NCBI RefSeq assembly: GCF_003667445.1
Contig: NZ_RCTF01000001.1
Span: forward strand, 248,001-312,000
DNA length: 64,000 nucleotides
Direction: 5' to 3'
From: Xanthobacter tagetidis
GTDB lineage: Bacteria > Pseudomonadota > Alphaproteobacteria > Rhizobiales > Xanthobacteraceae
Shown: positions 52,150 through 60,981 of the stretch, in pieces
How the letters are laid out: each line of letters starts with the position of its first letter
How positions within the stretch are numbered: position 1 is the stretch's first letter
The notes under the pieces: generated by a model
Database searches by the model: none
Told to the model about the DNA's origin: nothing
The model's input: only the letters and a program-made list of their open reading frames with translations
Program-made: the position numbers and the translations under genes

Positions 52150-53646
52150 TCAGCGGTTCCAGAAGCGCGGCAGCACCAGCACCAGGACGGTGAGGATTTC
52201 GAGCCGCCCCAGCATCATGGTGAGGGTGAGCAGCCAGATGGCCGCGTCCGGCAGGCTGCCGAAATTGGAGGCCGGCCCCACCACCGGGCCGAGCCCCGGC
52301 CCCACATTCGCAAGGCAGGCGATGGCCGCCGAGAAGGCGGTGACGATATCGAGCCCCATCAGATTGAGCCCGATGGCGGCCACCAGGAACGTGAAGATGA
52401 AGAGGAACACGAAGCCCAGCACCGAGGCCACCACGTCGTCCGCCACCGGCGCGCCGCCGTAGCGCACAGGGAAGACGCCGCTGCGGAACGAGACCCGCTT
52501 CAGGTGCTGCCGGATCGCCTTGCCGGTAATGGCGATGCGCATCGCCTTGAGCCCTCCGGAGGTCGACCCGGTGCAGCCGCCGAGGAACATCACGACGAAG
52601 AAGATGGCGTCCGACAGCGGGCCCCAATTGGTGTAGTCGACGGCCATCAGGCCGGTGGTGGTCATGAGCGAGACCACCGTGAACAGCGCCCCACGCAGCG
52701 CGGTCTCGCCGGAGGCGATGCCCTGGAACACCTGCTGAACGAACGACAGCGCGGTGAAGAACAGAATCAGGCCGAGGAACACCCGCACCTCGGAATGGGT
52801 GATGAAGCGCCGCGTGTCGCCGGAGAGCGCCCGCACATAGAGGGGAAACGGCAGCGCACCGACGATCATGAAGACGATGGCCACATAGTCCACCGCCGGA
52901 TTCTTGAACACGCTCAGCGAATAGTCGGAATTGGCGAAGCCGCCGGTGGAGAGCGTCGACATGGCGAGCGTCACCGCGTCGAACGTCCCGAGCCCGGCCA
53001 TGGCGTAGGCGACGGCGCACAGGAGCGTCAGCAGCAGATAGGCGGTCAGCAGCCCCTTGGCGACCGCGCCGGCCCGCGGCAGGAACTTGTCCGACTTGTC
53101 GGAGGATTCCATGCGGAACAGCTGCATGCCGCCGATGGAGAGCACCGGCAGCACGGCGATGGCGATGGCGATGATGCCGACCCCACCGAACCAGTGCAGC
53201 AGCGCCCGCCAGAGCAGGATGCCCGGCGCCTGGGCGTCGAGGCCGCTCATGGTGCTGGCCCCGGTGGTGGTGAGGCCGCTCATGGCCTCGAACACCGCCT
53301 TGGTGAAGGAGAGCTGCGAGGACCCCCACATGAGCGGCAGGGCCGCGAACAGCGCCAGGACGATCCAGACACTCGAGGTCAACAGGAAGGCCTGGCGAAG
53401 GTCGAGCTTCTGCACCTTGTGCTCGCGCCCCGACATCCACAGCAGGACGCCGACGAAGATGGTGACGGCCGCGGCGCCGATGAACGACTGGTGGCCGCCC
53501 GAGCGCGCGGCGAAGTCCACGAACGCGGGCAGCAGCATGCTGACGCCGAGGATGGCGAGCAGGATGCCGAGCGTCGCCGCGACCGGGCGCAGGTTCAGCG
53601 TCGACAGCGCCTGCGCCTCGACGGCCGGAAGGCGGGCGGTGTTCAT
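52150..53646 (-). CDS. trkH: Trk-type potassium uptake protein TrkH
   Basis: K+ channel-like transporter subunit of 498 residues with four M1-P-M2 repeats. Filter-like turns are visible: LTTTGAST, STLSTGGFAN, MTTTGLMAVD and ANVGPGLG; FLGGCTGSTSGGLKAMR is the TrkH gating-loop signature. It needs a TrkA/NAD-binding partner, which is not in this window. The stop lies 9 bp from the convergent SDR. It is followed upstream by apaG on the same strand with 19 bp between, a possible operon apaG-trkH. Confidence 0.93.
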   Translation of the reverse strand: MNTARLPAVEAQALSTLNLRPVAATLGILLAILGVSMLLPAFVDFAARSGGHQSFIGAAAVTIFVGVLLWMSGREHKVQKLDLRQAFLLTSSVWIVLALFAALPLMWGSSQLSFTKAVFEAMSGLTTTGASTMSGLDAQAPGILLWRALLHWFGGVGIIAIAIAVLPVLSIGGMQLFRMESSDKSDKFLPRAGAVAKGLLTAYLLLTLLCAVAYAMAGLGTFDAVTLAMSTLSTGGFANSDYSLSVFKNPAVDYVAIVFMIVGALPFPLYVRALSGDTRRFITHSEVRVFLGLILFFTALSFVQQVFQGIASGETALRGALFTVVSLMTTTGLMAVDYTNWGPLSDAIFFVVMFLGGCTGSTSGGLKAMRIAITGKAIRQHLKRVSFRSGVFPVRYGGAPVADDVVASVLGFVFLFIFTFLVAAIGLNLMGLDIVTAFSAAIACLANVGPGLGPVVGPASNFGSLPDAAIWLLTLTMMLGRLEILTVLVLVLPRFWNR

Positions 53647-53665
53647 GCTGCCCCGCTCCTCGATG

Positions 53666-54058
53666 TCAGTTGAGCACGCGACGCATGTCCGGCATGTCGA
53701 GCGAGAACGCCGGCACCTCCACCGAAAAGGCCTCGCCGCTTTCGGTGACCATGTCGTAGCGCCCGCTCATGATGCCGGTGGCGGTGGTGAGCGGCACCCC
53801 GCTGGTATATTCGAAACGCCCGCCCGGCGGCAGCACCGGCTGCTCGCCCACCACTCCCGGGCCGTGAACCTCTTCGGTGCGCCCGTTGGCGTCGGTGATG
53901 ATCCAGTGGCGCGCCTTCAACTGCACGATCTCGGAACCGAGGTTGGTGACTTCGATGGTATAGGCCCAGAAATAGCGCCCCTGGTCCGGCTCCGAGCGCT
54001 CGGCCACGTAGCGCGGCGTCGCTGTCACCTGGATCTGGCGCGTGGTCGCCCGGTACAT
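53666..54058 (-). CDS. apaG: ApaG (Co2+/Mg2+-associated protein)
   Basis: Small fibronectin-III-like protein of 130 residues, the usual length. YRATTRQIQVTATPRYVAERS, FWAYTIEVTNLGSE, WIITDANGRTEEV and FEYTSGVPLTTATGIMSGRY are characteristic segments. It is linked to metal homeostasis and dinucleotide phosphate binding. ATG 54058 (MYRATTR) is chosen by family length and the purine-rich GGGGGGTGAGG upstream. It lies ahead of trkH on the same strand. Confidence 0.93.
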   Translation of the reverse strand: MYRATTRQIQVTATPRYVAERSEPDQGRYFWAYTIEVTNLGSEIVQLKARHWIITDANGRTEEVHGPGVVGEQPVLPPGGRFEYTSGVPLTTATGIMSGRYDMVTESGEAFSVEVPAFSLDMPDMRRVLN

Positions 54059-54288
54059 CCCTGCCTCACCCCCCTGGCACGTCCATGGCACGCGGACGTC
54101 CGGCCCGCGAGGGGACAGTGGACCGGCCTGCGCCCGGGTGCAATATGCCGGTGGCGACGACAAGGGACGGGTGTCCGAAAGGCACGGCCGGCCGGGCCGC
54201 CGGCGTGCCGGCTCCCGCGCGGCAGGCCGGCTCCGCGGCTCCCACAGCTCCGCTTGCTCCCTGCCGGCGGATCAGCACAATCGCCCCC

Positions 54289-55002
54289 ATGCTCGCGCGC
54301 GCCGAATCACCTCCCGCTCCGCCCTGCGCCGCCGTCGAGGCGATCTGCGGGCGCGAGGCGCTGCTCGATCCCTCCGGCGCGCTGTTCCTGGTGGAGGAGC
54401 GGGCGCTGGTCGTGGCGGACATGCACCTGGAGAAGGGCTCCGCCTTCGCCCGGCGCGGGCAGATGCTGCCGCCCTATGACACTGCCGAGACGCTGGCGCG
54501 CCTCGCCACTCTCGTCGCCCGGTTCGGGCCGCGCCTCATCGTGGCGCTGGGCGACAGCCTGCATGACCGCTGGGGCGCCGAGCGCATCGGCGCGGAGGCG
54601 CGCGCGGCGCTCGCCGCGCTGCAGGCGGGCCGTGACTTCCTCTGGATCGCCGGCAACCACGACCCGGAGCCGCACGGGCTCGGCGGCGCCTGCGCGCCCG
54701 GTCTCGACATCGGCGGCGTGCGCCTGCGCCACGAGCCGGGCACCGGCCTCACGAGCGGGGCGGGCGAGATCTGCGGCCATCTCCACCCCGTCGCCCGCGT
54801 GGCGCGGCGCGGGCGCGCGCTCCGGCGGCGCTGCTTCGTGACCGACGGCGCGCGCATGGTATTGCCCGCCTTCGGCGCCTATGCGGGCGGCCTCGAAGTC
54901 TCCGCCCCGGCCATCGCCGGCCTGTTCGGGCGCGCGGGCTTCACCGCGCACCTTCTGGGCGAGGGCCGCACCTATCGGCTGACCTCCGACGCCTGCTTCT
55001 GA
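54289..55002 (+). CDS. pdeM: Metallophosphoesterase, PdeM-like (ligase-associated DNA-damage-response endonuclease)
   Basis: Calcineurin-like phosphoesterase of 237 residues. Metal-binding motifs in order are DMHLEKGSAFA, GDSLHD, GNHDPEPH and GHLHP. The DxHLEKGS start and the short length fit PdeM, which in many bacteria lies beside the ATP-dependent ligase LigD-like/Lhr helicase genes; those are not adjacent here. ATG 54289 is chosen because the upstream extension is low-complexity. It diverges from apaG and converges with an MFS gene after 9 bp. Confidence 0.78.
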   Translation: MLARAESPPAPPCAAVEAICGREALLDPSGALFLVEERALVVADMHLEKGSAFARRGQMLPPYDTAETLARLATLVARFGPRLIVALGDSLHDRWGAERIGAEARAALAALQAGRDFLWIAGNHDPEPHGLGGACAPGLDIGGVRLRHEPGTGLTSGAGEICGHLHPVARVARRGRALRRRCFVTDGARMVLPAFGAYAGGLEVSAPAIAGLFGRAGFTAHLLGEGRTYRLTSDACF

Positions 55003-55011
55003 GCCGCGCCC

Positions 55012-56214
55012 TCAGCGCAGGCGCCACAGCACGGCGAGCAGGACCGCCGCCGTGACGGCGAGTCCCACCAGCGCCGCGAACACCGCATCCGCCCCGCCCG
55101 CCGCCAGCAGATAGGCGGCGACGGACGGCGAGAGCGCCTGCGCCAGGAGCGCCGGCCGCGCCAGCCGTCCGGACAGGACCGGGTAGCGCTCCGCCCCCAG
55201 CAGGGCGAGCGGCGCCGTGCCCTTGGCGATGGAGAAGATGCCGTTGCCGGCCCCATACGCCACCAGCGCCACCGCCACCACCGGGAAGCCGGCGGCGAGC
55301 AGGCCGACGCCGGTTCCCATGAACGCCACCGCGCCGGTCATGGTCCAGAGCGGGTGATGCCGCCCGCCGCTCGCCTGCTCCACCAGCCGGGCGAAGACCT
55401 GGGCGGGGCCGATCAGCGTGCCCGCTGCCACCGCGGCGGCGAGGGTGACGCCCTGCGCCTGGAGCAGCATCAGAAGCTGTATGGAGATGATGGCGGTGAT
55501 GGTGCCGGTGGCGGTGATGATGCCGGCCAGCAGCAGGAAGCGGGTGCGCTCGGCGCCCACCAGCACCACCGTACGGCCCGCTTCCCCCCGCGCGCGCGGC
55601 GCCGGCTTCGGCAGCGGCGCGGGCAGCGCGAGGAACAGCAGCGGCATGCACACGCCAAGATGGATCGCGGCATAGGTGAGGCAGGTGCCGCGCCAGCCGA
55701 GATGCGCCTCCAGGAAGGCTGAGATCGGCCAGCAGACCGTGCTGGCGAAGCCGCCCCACAGGGTCAGCGCGGTGATGGCGCGCCGGGCGGCGGCGCCGTG
55801 GATGCGGCTCAGCGTGGCGAACGCCGCGTCGTAGAGGCACGCCGCCATGCCGGCGCCCATGACGCACCAGCCCAGGGCGAACACCGCAAGGTTCGGCGCC
55901 AGGCCGAGGGTCGCGAGGCCGAGCGCCAGCAGCCCGCAGCCCGCCGTCATCGCCGGCCGCCCGCCCCGCGCCCCGATCAGCACCCCGACCCGTGGCGCCG
56001 CCAGCGCCGCCACCAGGAGACCGAGCGACATGGCCCCCATGACCCATTGCAGCGGCCAGCCGGTATCGGCGGCGATGGCGGGGGCGAGCACGGCGAGCAG
56101 GTAATAGGACGAGCCCCAGGCGAGAATCTGCACCACGCCGAGCGCGGCGATGGTGCCCCGTCCGGCGCCGGGGACGGGCGCGAGCGGCGCGGCAGCGGGG
56201 GCGCTGCCGGTCAT
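55012..56214 (-). CDS. MFS transporter of unknown substrate
   Basis: Membrane protein of 400 residues with about twelve hydrophobic segments and an N-terminal LGVVQILAWGSSYYLLAVLAPAI start, common in an uncharacterised proteobacterial MFS group. The loop between helices 2 and 3 reads RVGVLIGARGGRP, matching the MFS motif A position. ATG 56214 is used; a GTG three codons upstream is an alternative. No functional partner is obvious. Confidence 0.8.
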   Translation of the reverse strand: MTGSAPAAAPLAPVPGAGRGTIAALGVVQILAWGSSYYLLAVLAPAIAADTGWPLQWVMGAMSLGLLVAALAAPRVGVLIGARGGRPAMTAGCGLLALGLATLGLAPNLAVFALGWCVMGAGMAACLYDAAFATLSRIHGAAARRAITALTLWGGFASTVCWPISAFLEAHLGWRGTCLTYAAIHLGVCMPLLFLALPAPLPKPAPRARGEAGRTVVLVGAERTRFLLLAGIITATGTITAIISIQLLMLLQAQGVTLAAAVAAGTLIGPAQVFARLVEQASGGRHHPLWTMTGAVAFMGTGVGLLAAGFPVVAVALVAYGAGNGIFSIAKGTAPLALLGAERYPVLSGRLARPALLAQALSPSVAAYLLAAGGADAVFAALVGLAVTAAVLLAVLWRLR

Positions 56215-56436
56215 GGACGGCACGCGCCGGGCGATGGGTGGGGGAGTTCCTGCCGGAGTGCTCGGCGGGATATTTGGAGGGGAGCCCGGCAGCGCGCATC
56301 GCGCCTTCGCATCGCCTCCCGTCCCATGGTGCGCTCCCCCGCCAGATGCCCGATCGAAGTCCGGCTCTTAACAGCGATTCGCCAGCTTGCCGAGTGCGTT
56401 ATCGGCAGACCTAGACGCCCCGCTGCGGCGCTCCGC

Positions 56437-57012
56437 TCATGCCTGCCGGCGGCGGATGCGCACATAGAGGGCGCCCTCGCCGCCATGGCGGCGCCCGGCT
56501 TCCTCGAAGCCCACCACGATCGCGCGCAGGTCCGGCTCGGCGAGCCAGAGCGGCACCGCGCGGCGCAGCACCCCGCGCGCGCCCTCATGGAGCCCGAGAT
56601 CGGCGACGGCGGTGCCGCGCTCGCCCTTCCCGGTTATGACGAGCACCACGCTGAGCCCGCCGGCTTGGGCCTCCTGGAGGAACTGGCGCAGGCGCCGGTG
56701 GGCGGCGGCCTGGGAGAGCCCGTGCAGATCGAGCCGGGCATCCACCGCGGCGCCGCGCGCGAGGCGGCGCCGCGCCTTCGGCTCCAGCGCGGCGAGCGGC
56801 GGAACGGCGGGCGCGGGGACAGGCACGGACGACCGGCGGAGAGCCGTCCCGCGCGCCGGCGGTTCAGCCAGCGGCGGCGCGGGCTCCGGCTCCGGCGGCG
56901 AGGCATCGGCAGGGACGGGCTGCGGGCGCAGCGGCGTGACCGAGCGGGTCACCTGGTCCCACAGCGCCCGCTCCTTCTCGTCGAGCGTCCGGCGCCGCCC
57001 GCGCCGGCTCAT
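56437..57012 (-). CDS. Smr-domain protein (putative endonuclease/nicking domain)
   Basis: Protein of 191 residues. A Pro/Ala-rich linker (about 30-75) follows a basic start (MSRRGRRRTLDEKERALW), then the Smr/MutS2 C-terminal-type domain with DARLDLHGLSQAAAHRRL, VVLVITGKGERG and ALYVRIRRR. Such proteins bind or nick nucleic acids or act on stalled ribosomes. Its ATG overlaps the stop of mltA (ATGA), so they are coupled; the Tim44-like, mltA and smr genes often sit together in this order. Confidence 0.88.
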   Translation of the reverse strand: MSRRGRRRTLDEKERALWDQVTRSVTPLRPQPVPADASPPEPEPAPPLAEPPARGTALRRSSVPVPAPAVPPLAALEPKARRRLARGAAVDARLDLHGLSQAAAHRRLRQFLQEAQAGGLSVVLVITGKGERGTAVADLGLHEGARGVLRRAVPLWLAEPDLRAIVVGFEEAGRRHGGEGALYVRIRRRQA

Positions 57013-58313
57013 CTCGGGGCGCCTGCGGCGGGGGGCGGGGCGAGGCGCGGCACCAGAAGCGTGAAGCCGCCGGGATGGCGGATGCGTCCGGCGCGGGAGC
57101 CCGCCTCCCGCCCCGCGCCGAGATAGAGGTCCGCCCGCGCCGGCCCGCGGATCGCCGAGCCGGTGTCCTGGGCGATCGTGAGATGGCGGAACGGCTCGGC
57201 GCTGCCCGGGGCCGACAGCGGCAGGTCGGCCTCCACGAACACGGGCGAGCCGTAGCTGTGCAGGTGCCGGTCCACGGCGATGGAGCGCCCCGCCGTCAGC
57301 GGCACGCCCTGCGCGCCCATGGCGCCCGCCTCCGGCGGCAGGTCCAGCGCCTTGAAGAACACGTAGGACGGGTTCTCGCGACGCAGCGCCCGCCCGGCCT
57401 CGGGGTCGGCCTCCATGAAGGCGCGGATGCGGTCCATGGACATCTCGTCCCGCGGCACGATCCCGCGCTCGATCAGCAGCCGGCCGACGGGCAGATAGCG
57501 GTGGCCGTTGAAGCCGTCATAATTGAGCTTCAGCACCCGGCCGTCCGGCAGGCGCACCCGGCCGGAGCCTTGGATCTGCATGAAGAACAGGTCAACCGGG
57601 TCCTTCAGGAAGACGATCTCCAGCCTTTGGCCGGCGAGCGCCCCGTCCTCGATGGCGGCGCGGTCGAAATAGGGCACGAGGCGGCCATCCACCCGCCGGC
57701 CCACGGGCCCGGAATTGGCGGTCGGGCTCTCCATCACGAGGTCGGGCGGCCGGGCGTGGACCGGCACGGAGAAGACCTCCGAGGGCGTGAGCGCGCCTTC
57801 GGTCTCCACCTCGTAATAGCCGGTGTAGAAGCCCTGCGCGCCGCCGTCCGGAACCACGCGGAAGGGCCGGAAATTGGCCTCGAAGAACAGCCGTGCCAGC
57901 GCGGGCGACGGCGTCGCCGGGCCGAGCCGGCGGGCGGCGGCGCAGGCCTGGGCCAGGCCCGCCTTCAGCGTCGGCACCGATCGGGGGCCGGCCTCCGGCA
58001 GGACGCGGCCCAAGGCGGCGCAGCTCTTCAGGAAGGTCACGAAGGCGGCAGCCGCGTCGTCCTCGGCCCATCCCCTGAGCGCGCCGTAGGCGACCGGGTC
58101 GAGCCGCGCCCCGGCAAGGGCGGGCGGCGGCATCACCGCCGGCGCGGGGGAGGACGCGGCGGGCGCCGCAGACAGGCACAGGCTGAAGCTCAGCGCGACC
58201 GCGCCGGCGGCGATGCCGGCGCGGCAGGCCCGAGATCCAGCGGACGCAAACGCAATGCGGCGGCGCCATCCGGCACCGCCGCGAAGAGAATGGATGATCG
58301 GCGCACCGCGCAC
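57009..58313 (-). CDS. mltA: Membrane-bound lytic murein transglycosylase A (MltA)
   Basis: Peptidoglycan-cleaving enzyme of 434 residues. The N-terminal signal peptide (RRRIAFASAG to ALSFSLCLSAAPA) is followed by the MltA domain (GFYTGYYEVETEG, QGSGRVRLPDG, YLPVGRLLI) and the C-terminal 3D domain with HLTIAQDTGSAIRG holding the catalytic aspartate. The GTG at 58313 is chosen: it follows AAGGCGAGG and lies just after the stop of the upstream gene, whereas earlier codons would overlap that gene. No clear lipobox is seen. Confidence 0.9.
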   Translation of the reverse strand: MRGAPIIHSLRGGAGWRRRIAFASAGSRACRAGIAAGAVALSFSLCLSAAPAASSPAPAVMPPPALAGARLDPVAYGALRGWAEDDAAAAFVTFLKSCAALGRVLPEAGPRSVPTLKAGLAQACAAARRLGPATPSPALARLFFEANFRPFRVVPDGGAQGFYTGYYEVETEGALTPSEVFSVPVHARPPDLVMESPTANSGPVGRRVDGRLVPYFDRAAIEDGALAGQRLEIVFLKDPVDLFFMQIQGSGRVRLPDGRVLKLNYDGFNGHRYLPVGRLLIERGIVPRDEMSMDRIRAFMEADPEAGRALRRENPSYVFFKALDLPPEAGAMGAQGVPLTAGRSIAVDRHLHSYGSPVFVEADLPLSAPGSAEPFRHLTIAQDTGSAIRGPARADLYLGAGREAGSRAGRIRHPGGFTLLVPRLAPPPAAGAPR

Positions 58314-58333
58314 CGCAGCCTCGCCTTCCCGCC

Positions 58334-59053
58334 TTACTGGGCGGCTTCGGTGGCCACCAGCTTCCAGTTGGGATCGCGGGCGCCGAGTTCGCGGGCGAAG
58401 GTCCACACGTCGGTCACGTCGGCCACGGTGTCGGGACTGCCGTCCACCACCGAGCCGTCGCGCGCCCGCGTCACCGAGATCAGCTTGGAGACGAAGCGCA
58501 CCGTGAGCTGGGCGTTGCGCCCGCGCACCGTGGCGTCCTGCATCTCGGCGCGCTCGATGGAGACGAAGTGCGATTCCATGGTCTCGCCCCGGCTCTCGCG
58601 GTCGGCGATGGCGGCGACGAAGCCCTCATAGACGTCCTTCGCCAAAAGGTCCTTCAAGAGCTTGCGATCGCCGGCCGCGAACGCGGTGACGATCATCTCG
58701 TAGGCCGCCTTGGCGCCGGTCAGGAAGTGCTTGGCGTCGAAGTCGCTCTCCTGGCGGGCGATCTCGTCGAGCGCCGCGGCGATGGCGGTGCCCTCCTCGG
58801 TCACGCCCTCCCAGCGGAAGCCGGCGGGCTGCGGCTCGGCCTCCTCGGCACCGGGCGGGGGCGCCGCCGGGGTGCGCTCGGGCAGCGTCACCACGTTGCT
58901 TTCCGGCGCCGGCTGCGGCGGGCGCGCGGCGTCGCGCGAATAGGGATCATAGGGCGGCCGTTCGCGCCCGGTGCGCTGGCCGAGCACGCTGCGCAGCCGC
59001 ACGAAGATGAACACGGCCAGAGCCAGAAAGATGATCGTGTAGATGTCGAGCAC
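58334..59053 (-). CDS. Tim44/TimA-like domain protein
   Basis: Protein of 239 residues with an N-terminal membrane helix (LDIYTIIFLALAVFIFVRLRSVLGQRTGRERPP, read in pieces) and a C-terminal Tim44-like lipid/peptide-binding domain (DFDAKHFLTGAKAAYEMIV, VSKLISVTRA, DVWTFAREL). It resembles bacterial TimA and the matrix protein Tim44. The start is taken as GTG 59053, because homologues begin directly with this helix; an ATG at 59101 would add 16 residues. It heads a probable Tim44-mltA-smr operon. Confidence 0.85.
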   Translation of the reverse strand: MLDIYTIIFLALAVFIFVRLRSVLGQRTGRERPPYDPYSRDAARPPQPAPESNVVTLPERTPAAPPPGAEEAEPQPAGFRWEGVTEEGTAIAAALDEIARQESDFDAKHFLTGAKAAYEMIVTAFAAGDRKLLKDLLAKDVYEGFVAAIADRESRGETMESHFVSIERAEMQDATVRGRNAQLTVRFVSKLISVTRARDGSVVDGSPDTVADVTDVWTFARELGARDPNWKLVATEAAQ

Positions 59054-59508
59054 TGCGCTTCGCCATGCCTTGCGCCCCGGCGACCCCCGCCACCGGGACA
59101 TCGTTGCCTCGTTAAAGGCCGGAGCCCCGCAGCCTCGCAAGGCGCGGAAACCGACCTCTCGAACCGGAAGACGCCGCGGCGGTCCATGCCGCATCCCGCG
59201 CCGCGCGCCCTCCCGACCTTCCGGATACGCACGCCGCGCCCATTGGGCGTCGCCTTCCGCGTATCCTGTCTTATCGCGTACGCCTTGTTACGGCGCACCT
59301 CGCTTTATGTACGTCGCCTGCGGCCGAGCGCCAGACCCAACCAGCGCGCAGCGCGCGTTTTCCGACACCTTACGGCAGGGGAAGGCGCCGCGCCACCTCC
59401 GCTCGCAGGCGCGAAGCGACCCGATTGACCGTCCCGGCGCCCTACCATACAGTTTATCAAAACGATTAGAATTCGGCCGCAGAGCCGTGCTCAGGGAGAA
59501 AACGCCAC
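59054..59508. promoter_or_regulatory. 455-bp gap between Tim44-like and tctC
   Basis: No convincing coding frame. The 3' end carries the tctC promoter (59425-59453) and an AT-rich tract (59440-59475). The remaining ~370 bp shows no recognisable operator or RNA gene; the left part must hold the minus-strand promoter of the Tim44-like gene. Confidence 0.45.
59425..59453 (+). promoter_or_regulatory. Sigma-70-type promoter of tctCBA
   Basis: TTGACC (59425-59430) and TACAGT (59448-59453), separated by exactly 17 bp; these match consensus at 5 of 6 and 4 of 6 positions. A start site near 59460 gives a leader of about 49 nt before ATG 59509, which has GGGAG upstream. Confidence 0.65.
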
Positions 59509-60474
59509 ATGCGCCGCCTTCTTGCCGCGGGGCTCGCCCTCGCTTTTTCCGCGCTCGCAGCACCGGCCTCCGCCGCGGGATATCCGGACCGGCCCATCAC
59601 CATGATCGTCCCGTGGGGCGCCGGCGGCGGCACCGACGCGGTGGCGCGCATCGTCGCATCCCTGCTGGAGCGCGACCTCGGCCAGCCCGTGGCGGTGGTG
59701 AACCGCACCGGCGGCCAGGGCGTGGTGGGCCACCAGGCGATCGCCGACGCGACGCCGGACGGCTACACGCTCGGCCTCATCACGGTGGAGATCGCCATGA
59801 TGCACTGGGCCGGCCTCACCCCCCTCACCCCCGCCTCCTACACGCCGCTGGCGCTGATGAACGAGGACCCGGCCGGCGTGCAGGTGCGCACCGACGCGCC
59901 CTACAAGACGGCGCAGGAGCTGCTCGACGACATCAAGAAGAACCCCGGCAAGTTCAAGGCCTCCGGCACCGGCCAGGGTGGCATCTGGCACCTCGCGCTC
60001 GCCGGCATGCTCTCCTCGCTGAAGATGGACCCGGCGAGCGTGCCGTGGGTGCCCTCCAACGGCGCGGCGCCGGGCCTGCAGGATCTCGTCGCCGGCGGTG
60101 TCCAGGTGGTCACCTGCTCGCTGCCCGAGGCGCGCTCGCTGATCGACGCCGGCCGCGTCAAGAGCCTCGCCATCATGAGCCCCGAGCGCTCCAAGCTGAT
60201 GCCCAACATCCCCACCCTCAAGGAGGCCACGGGTTCGGACTGGGCGATCGGCGCCTGGCGCGGCGTCGCCGCCCCCAAGGGCCTGCCGGCCGACGTGTCT
60301 ACCAAGCTCCAGGCGGCGCTCAAGAAGGTCTATGAGAGCAAGGAATACCAGGACTTCCTGTCCGGCCGCGGCTTCGGCGGCAAGTATGCGGACGGTCCCG
60401 GCTTCGGCGCCTTCATGGCCGCGGCGGATGCCTCGCTCGGCAAGGTGATGAAGGAGGTGGGGCTCGCGAAGTAG
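59509..60474 (+). CDS. tctC: Tripartite tricarboxylate transporter substrate-binding protein
   Basis: Periplasmic receptor of 321 residues (Bug/TctC family) with signal peptide MRRLLAAGLALAFSALAAPASAAG. Typical text includes YPDRPITMIVPWGAGGGTDAVAR, NRTGGQGVVGH and the late FGGKYADG. Such receptors bind di- and tricarboxylates or aromatic acids; the ligand is unknown. It starts at ATG 59509 and is followed by the TctB and TctA membrane genes. Confidence 0.9.
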   Translation: MRRLLAAGLALAFSALAAPASAAGYPDRPITMIVPWGAGGGTDAVARIVASLLERDLGQPVAVVNRTGGQGVVGHQAIADATPDGYTLGLITVEIAMMHWAGLTPLTPASYTPLALMNEDPAGVQVRTDAPYKTAQELLDDIKKNPGKFKASGTGQGGIWHLALAGMLSSLKMDPASVPWVPSNGAAPGLQDLVAGGVQVVTCSLPEARSLIDAGRVKSLAIMSPERSKLMPNIPTLKEATGSDWAIGAWRGVAAPKGLPADVSTKLQAALKKVYESKEYQDFLSGRGFGGKYADGPGFGAFMAAADASLGKVMKEVGLAK

Positions 60475-60516
60475 CGCGCCGCCGCCACCCCTGCCCCACC
60501 CGCAAGAGACGGTGCC

Positions 60517-60981
60517 ATGCGCGTCAGCGATCTCATCGTGGGCCTTCTGGTCCTCCTCGGCGCGGCGGCGCTCTATTCCGCCGCCTCCACCTTCCCGCCC
60601 ATACCGGGTCAGCAGTACGGGGCCGACGTGTTCCCGACGCTGACCGCGGCGGGGCTCGCCGCCTGCGGCTTCATCCTGTGCGCCGGCGCGGTCCGGGCCG
60701 GGCCGTTCCCGCTCGCGCAGGCGACCTGGATCCGCGAGCCCGGCGCCCTGCCGCGTGCCCTCGCCACCATCGCGCTCACCGCCGCCTACCTGGTGCTGGC
60801 GCCTTTGCTCGGCTTCATCCCGGCGGCGAGCCTGGTGCTCGCCGGCCTGTTCCTGCTGGTCAGGGTGCCGCTCAAGGTGGCGGTGCCCGTGGCGCTCGCC
60901 ACCGCGCTCTTGACCTGGTGGGCATTCGCCCACGGCCTGCGCGTGCCGCTGCCCCGCGGCTTCATCGAAGGGTATCTGTGA
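60517..60981 (+). CDS. tctB: Tripartite tricarboxylate transporter small membrane subunit
   Basis: Protein of 154 residues with four hydrophobic helices: 5-25, a segment at 45-65, and two more after residue 80. It begins MRVSDLIVGLLVLLGAAALYSAAS with FPPIPGQQYGADVFP, the usual TctB pattern. The stop overlaps the tctA start (TGATG). The subunit supports the TctA channel. Confidence 0.88.
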   Translation: MRVSDLIVGLLVLLGAAALYSAASTFPPIPGQQYGADVFPTLTAAGLAACGFILCAGAVRAGPFPLAQATWIREPGALPRALATIALTAAYLVLAPLLGFIPAASLVLAGLFLLVRVPLKVAVPVALATALLTWWAFAHGLRVPLPRGFIEGYL

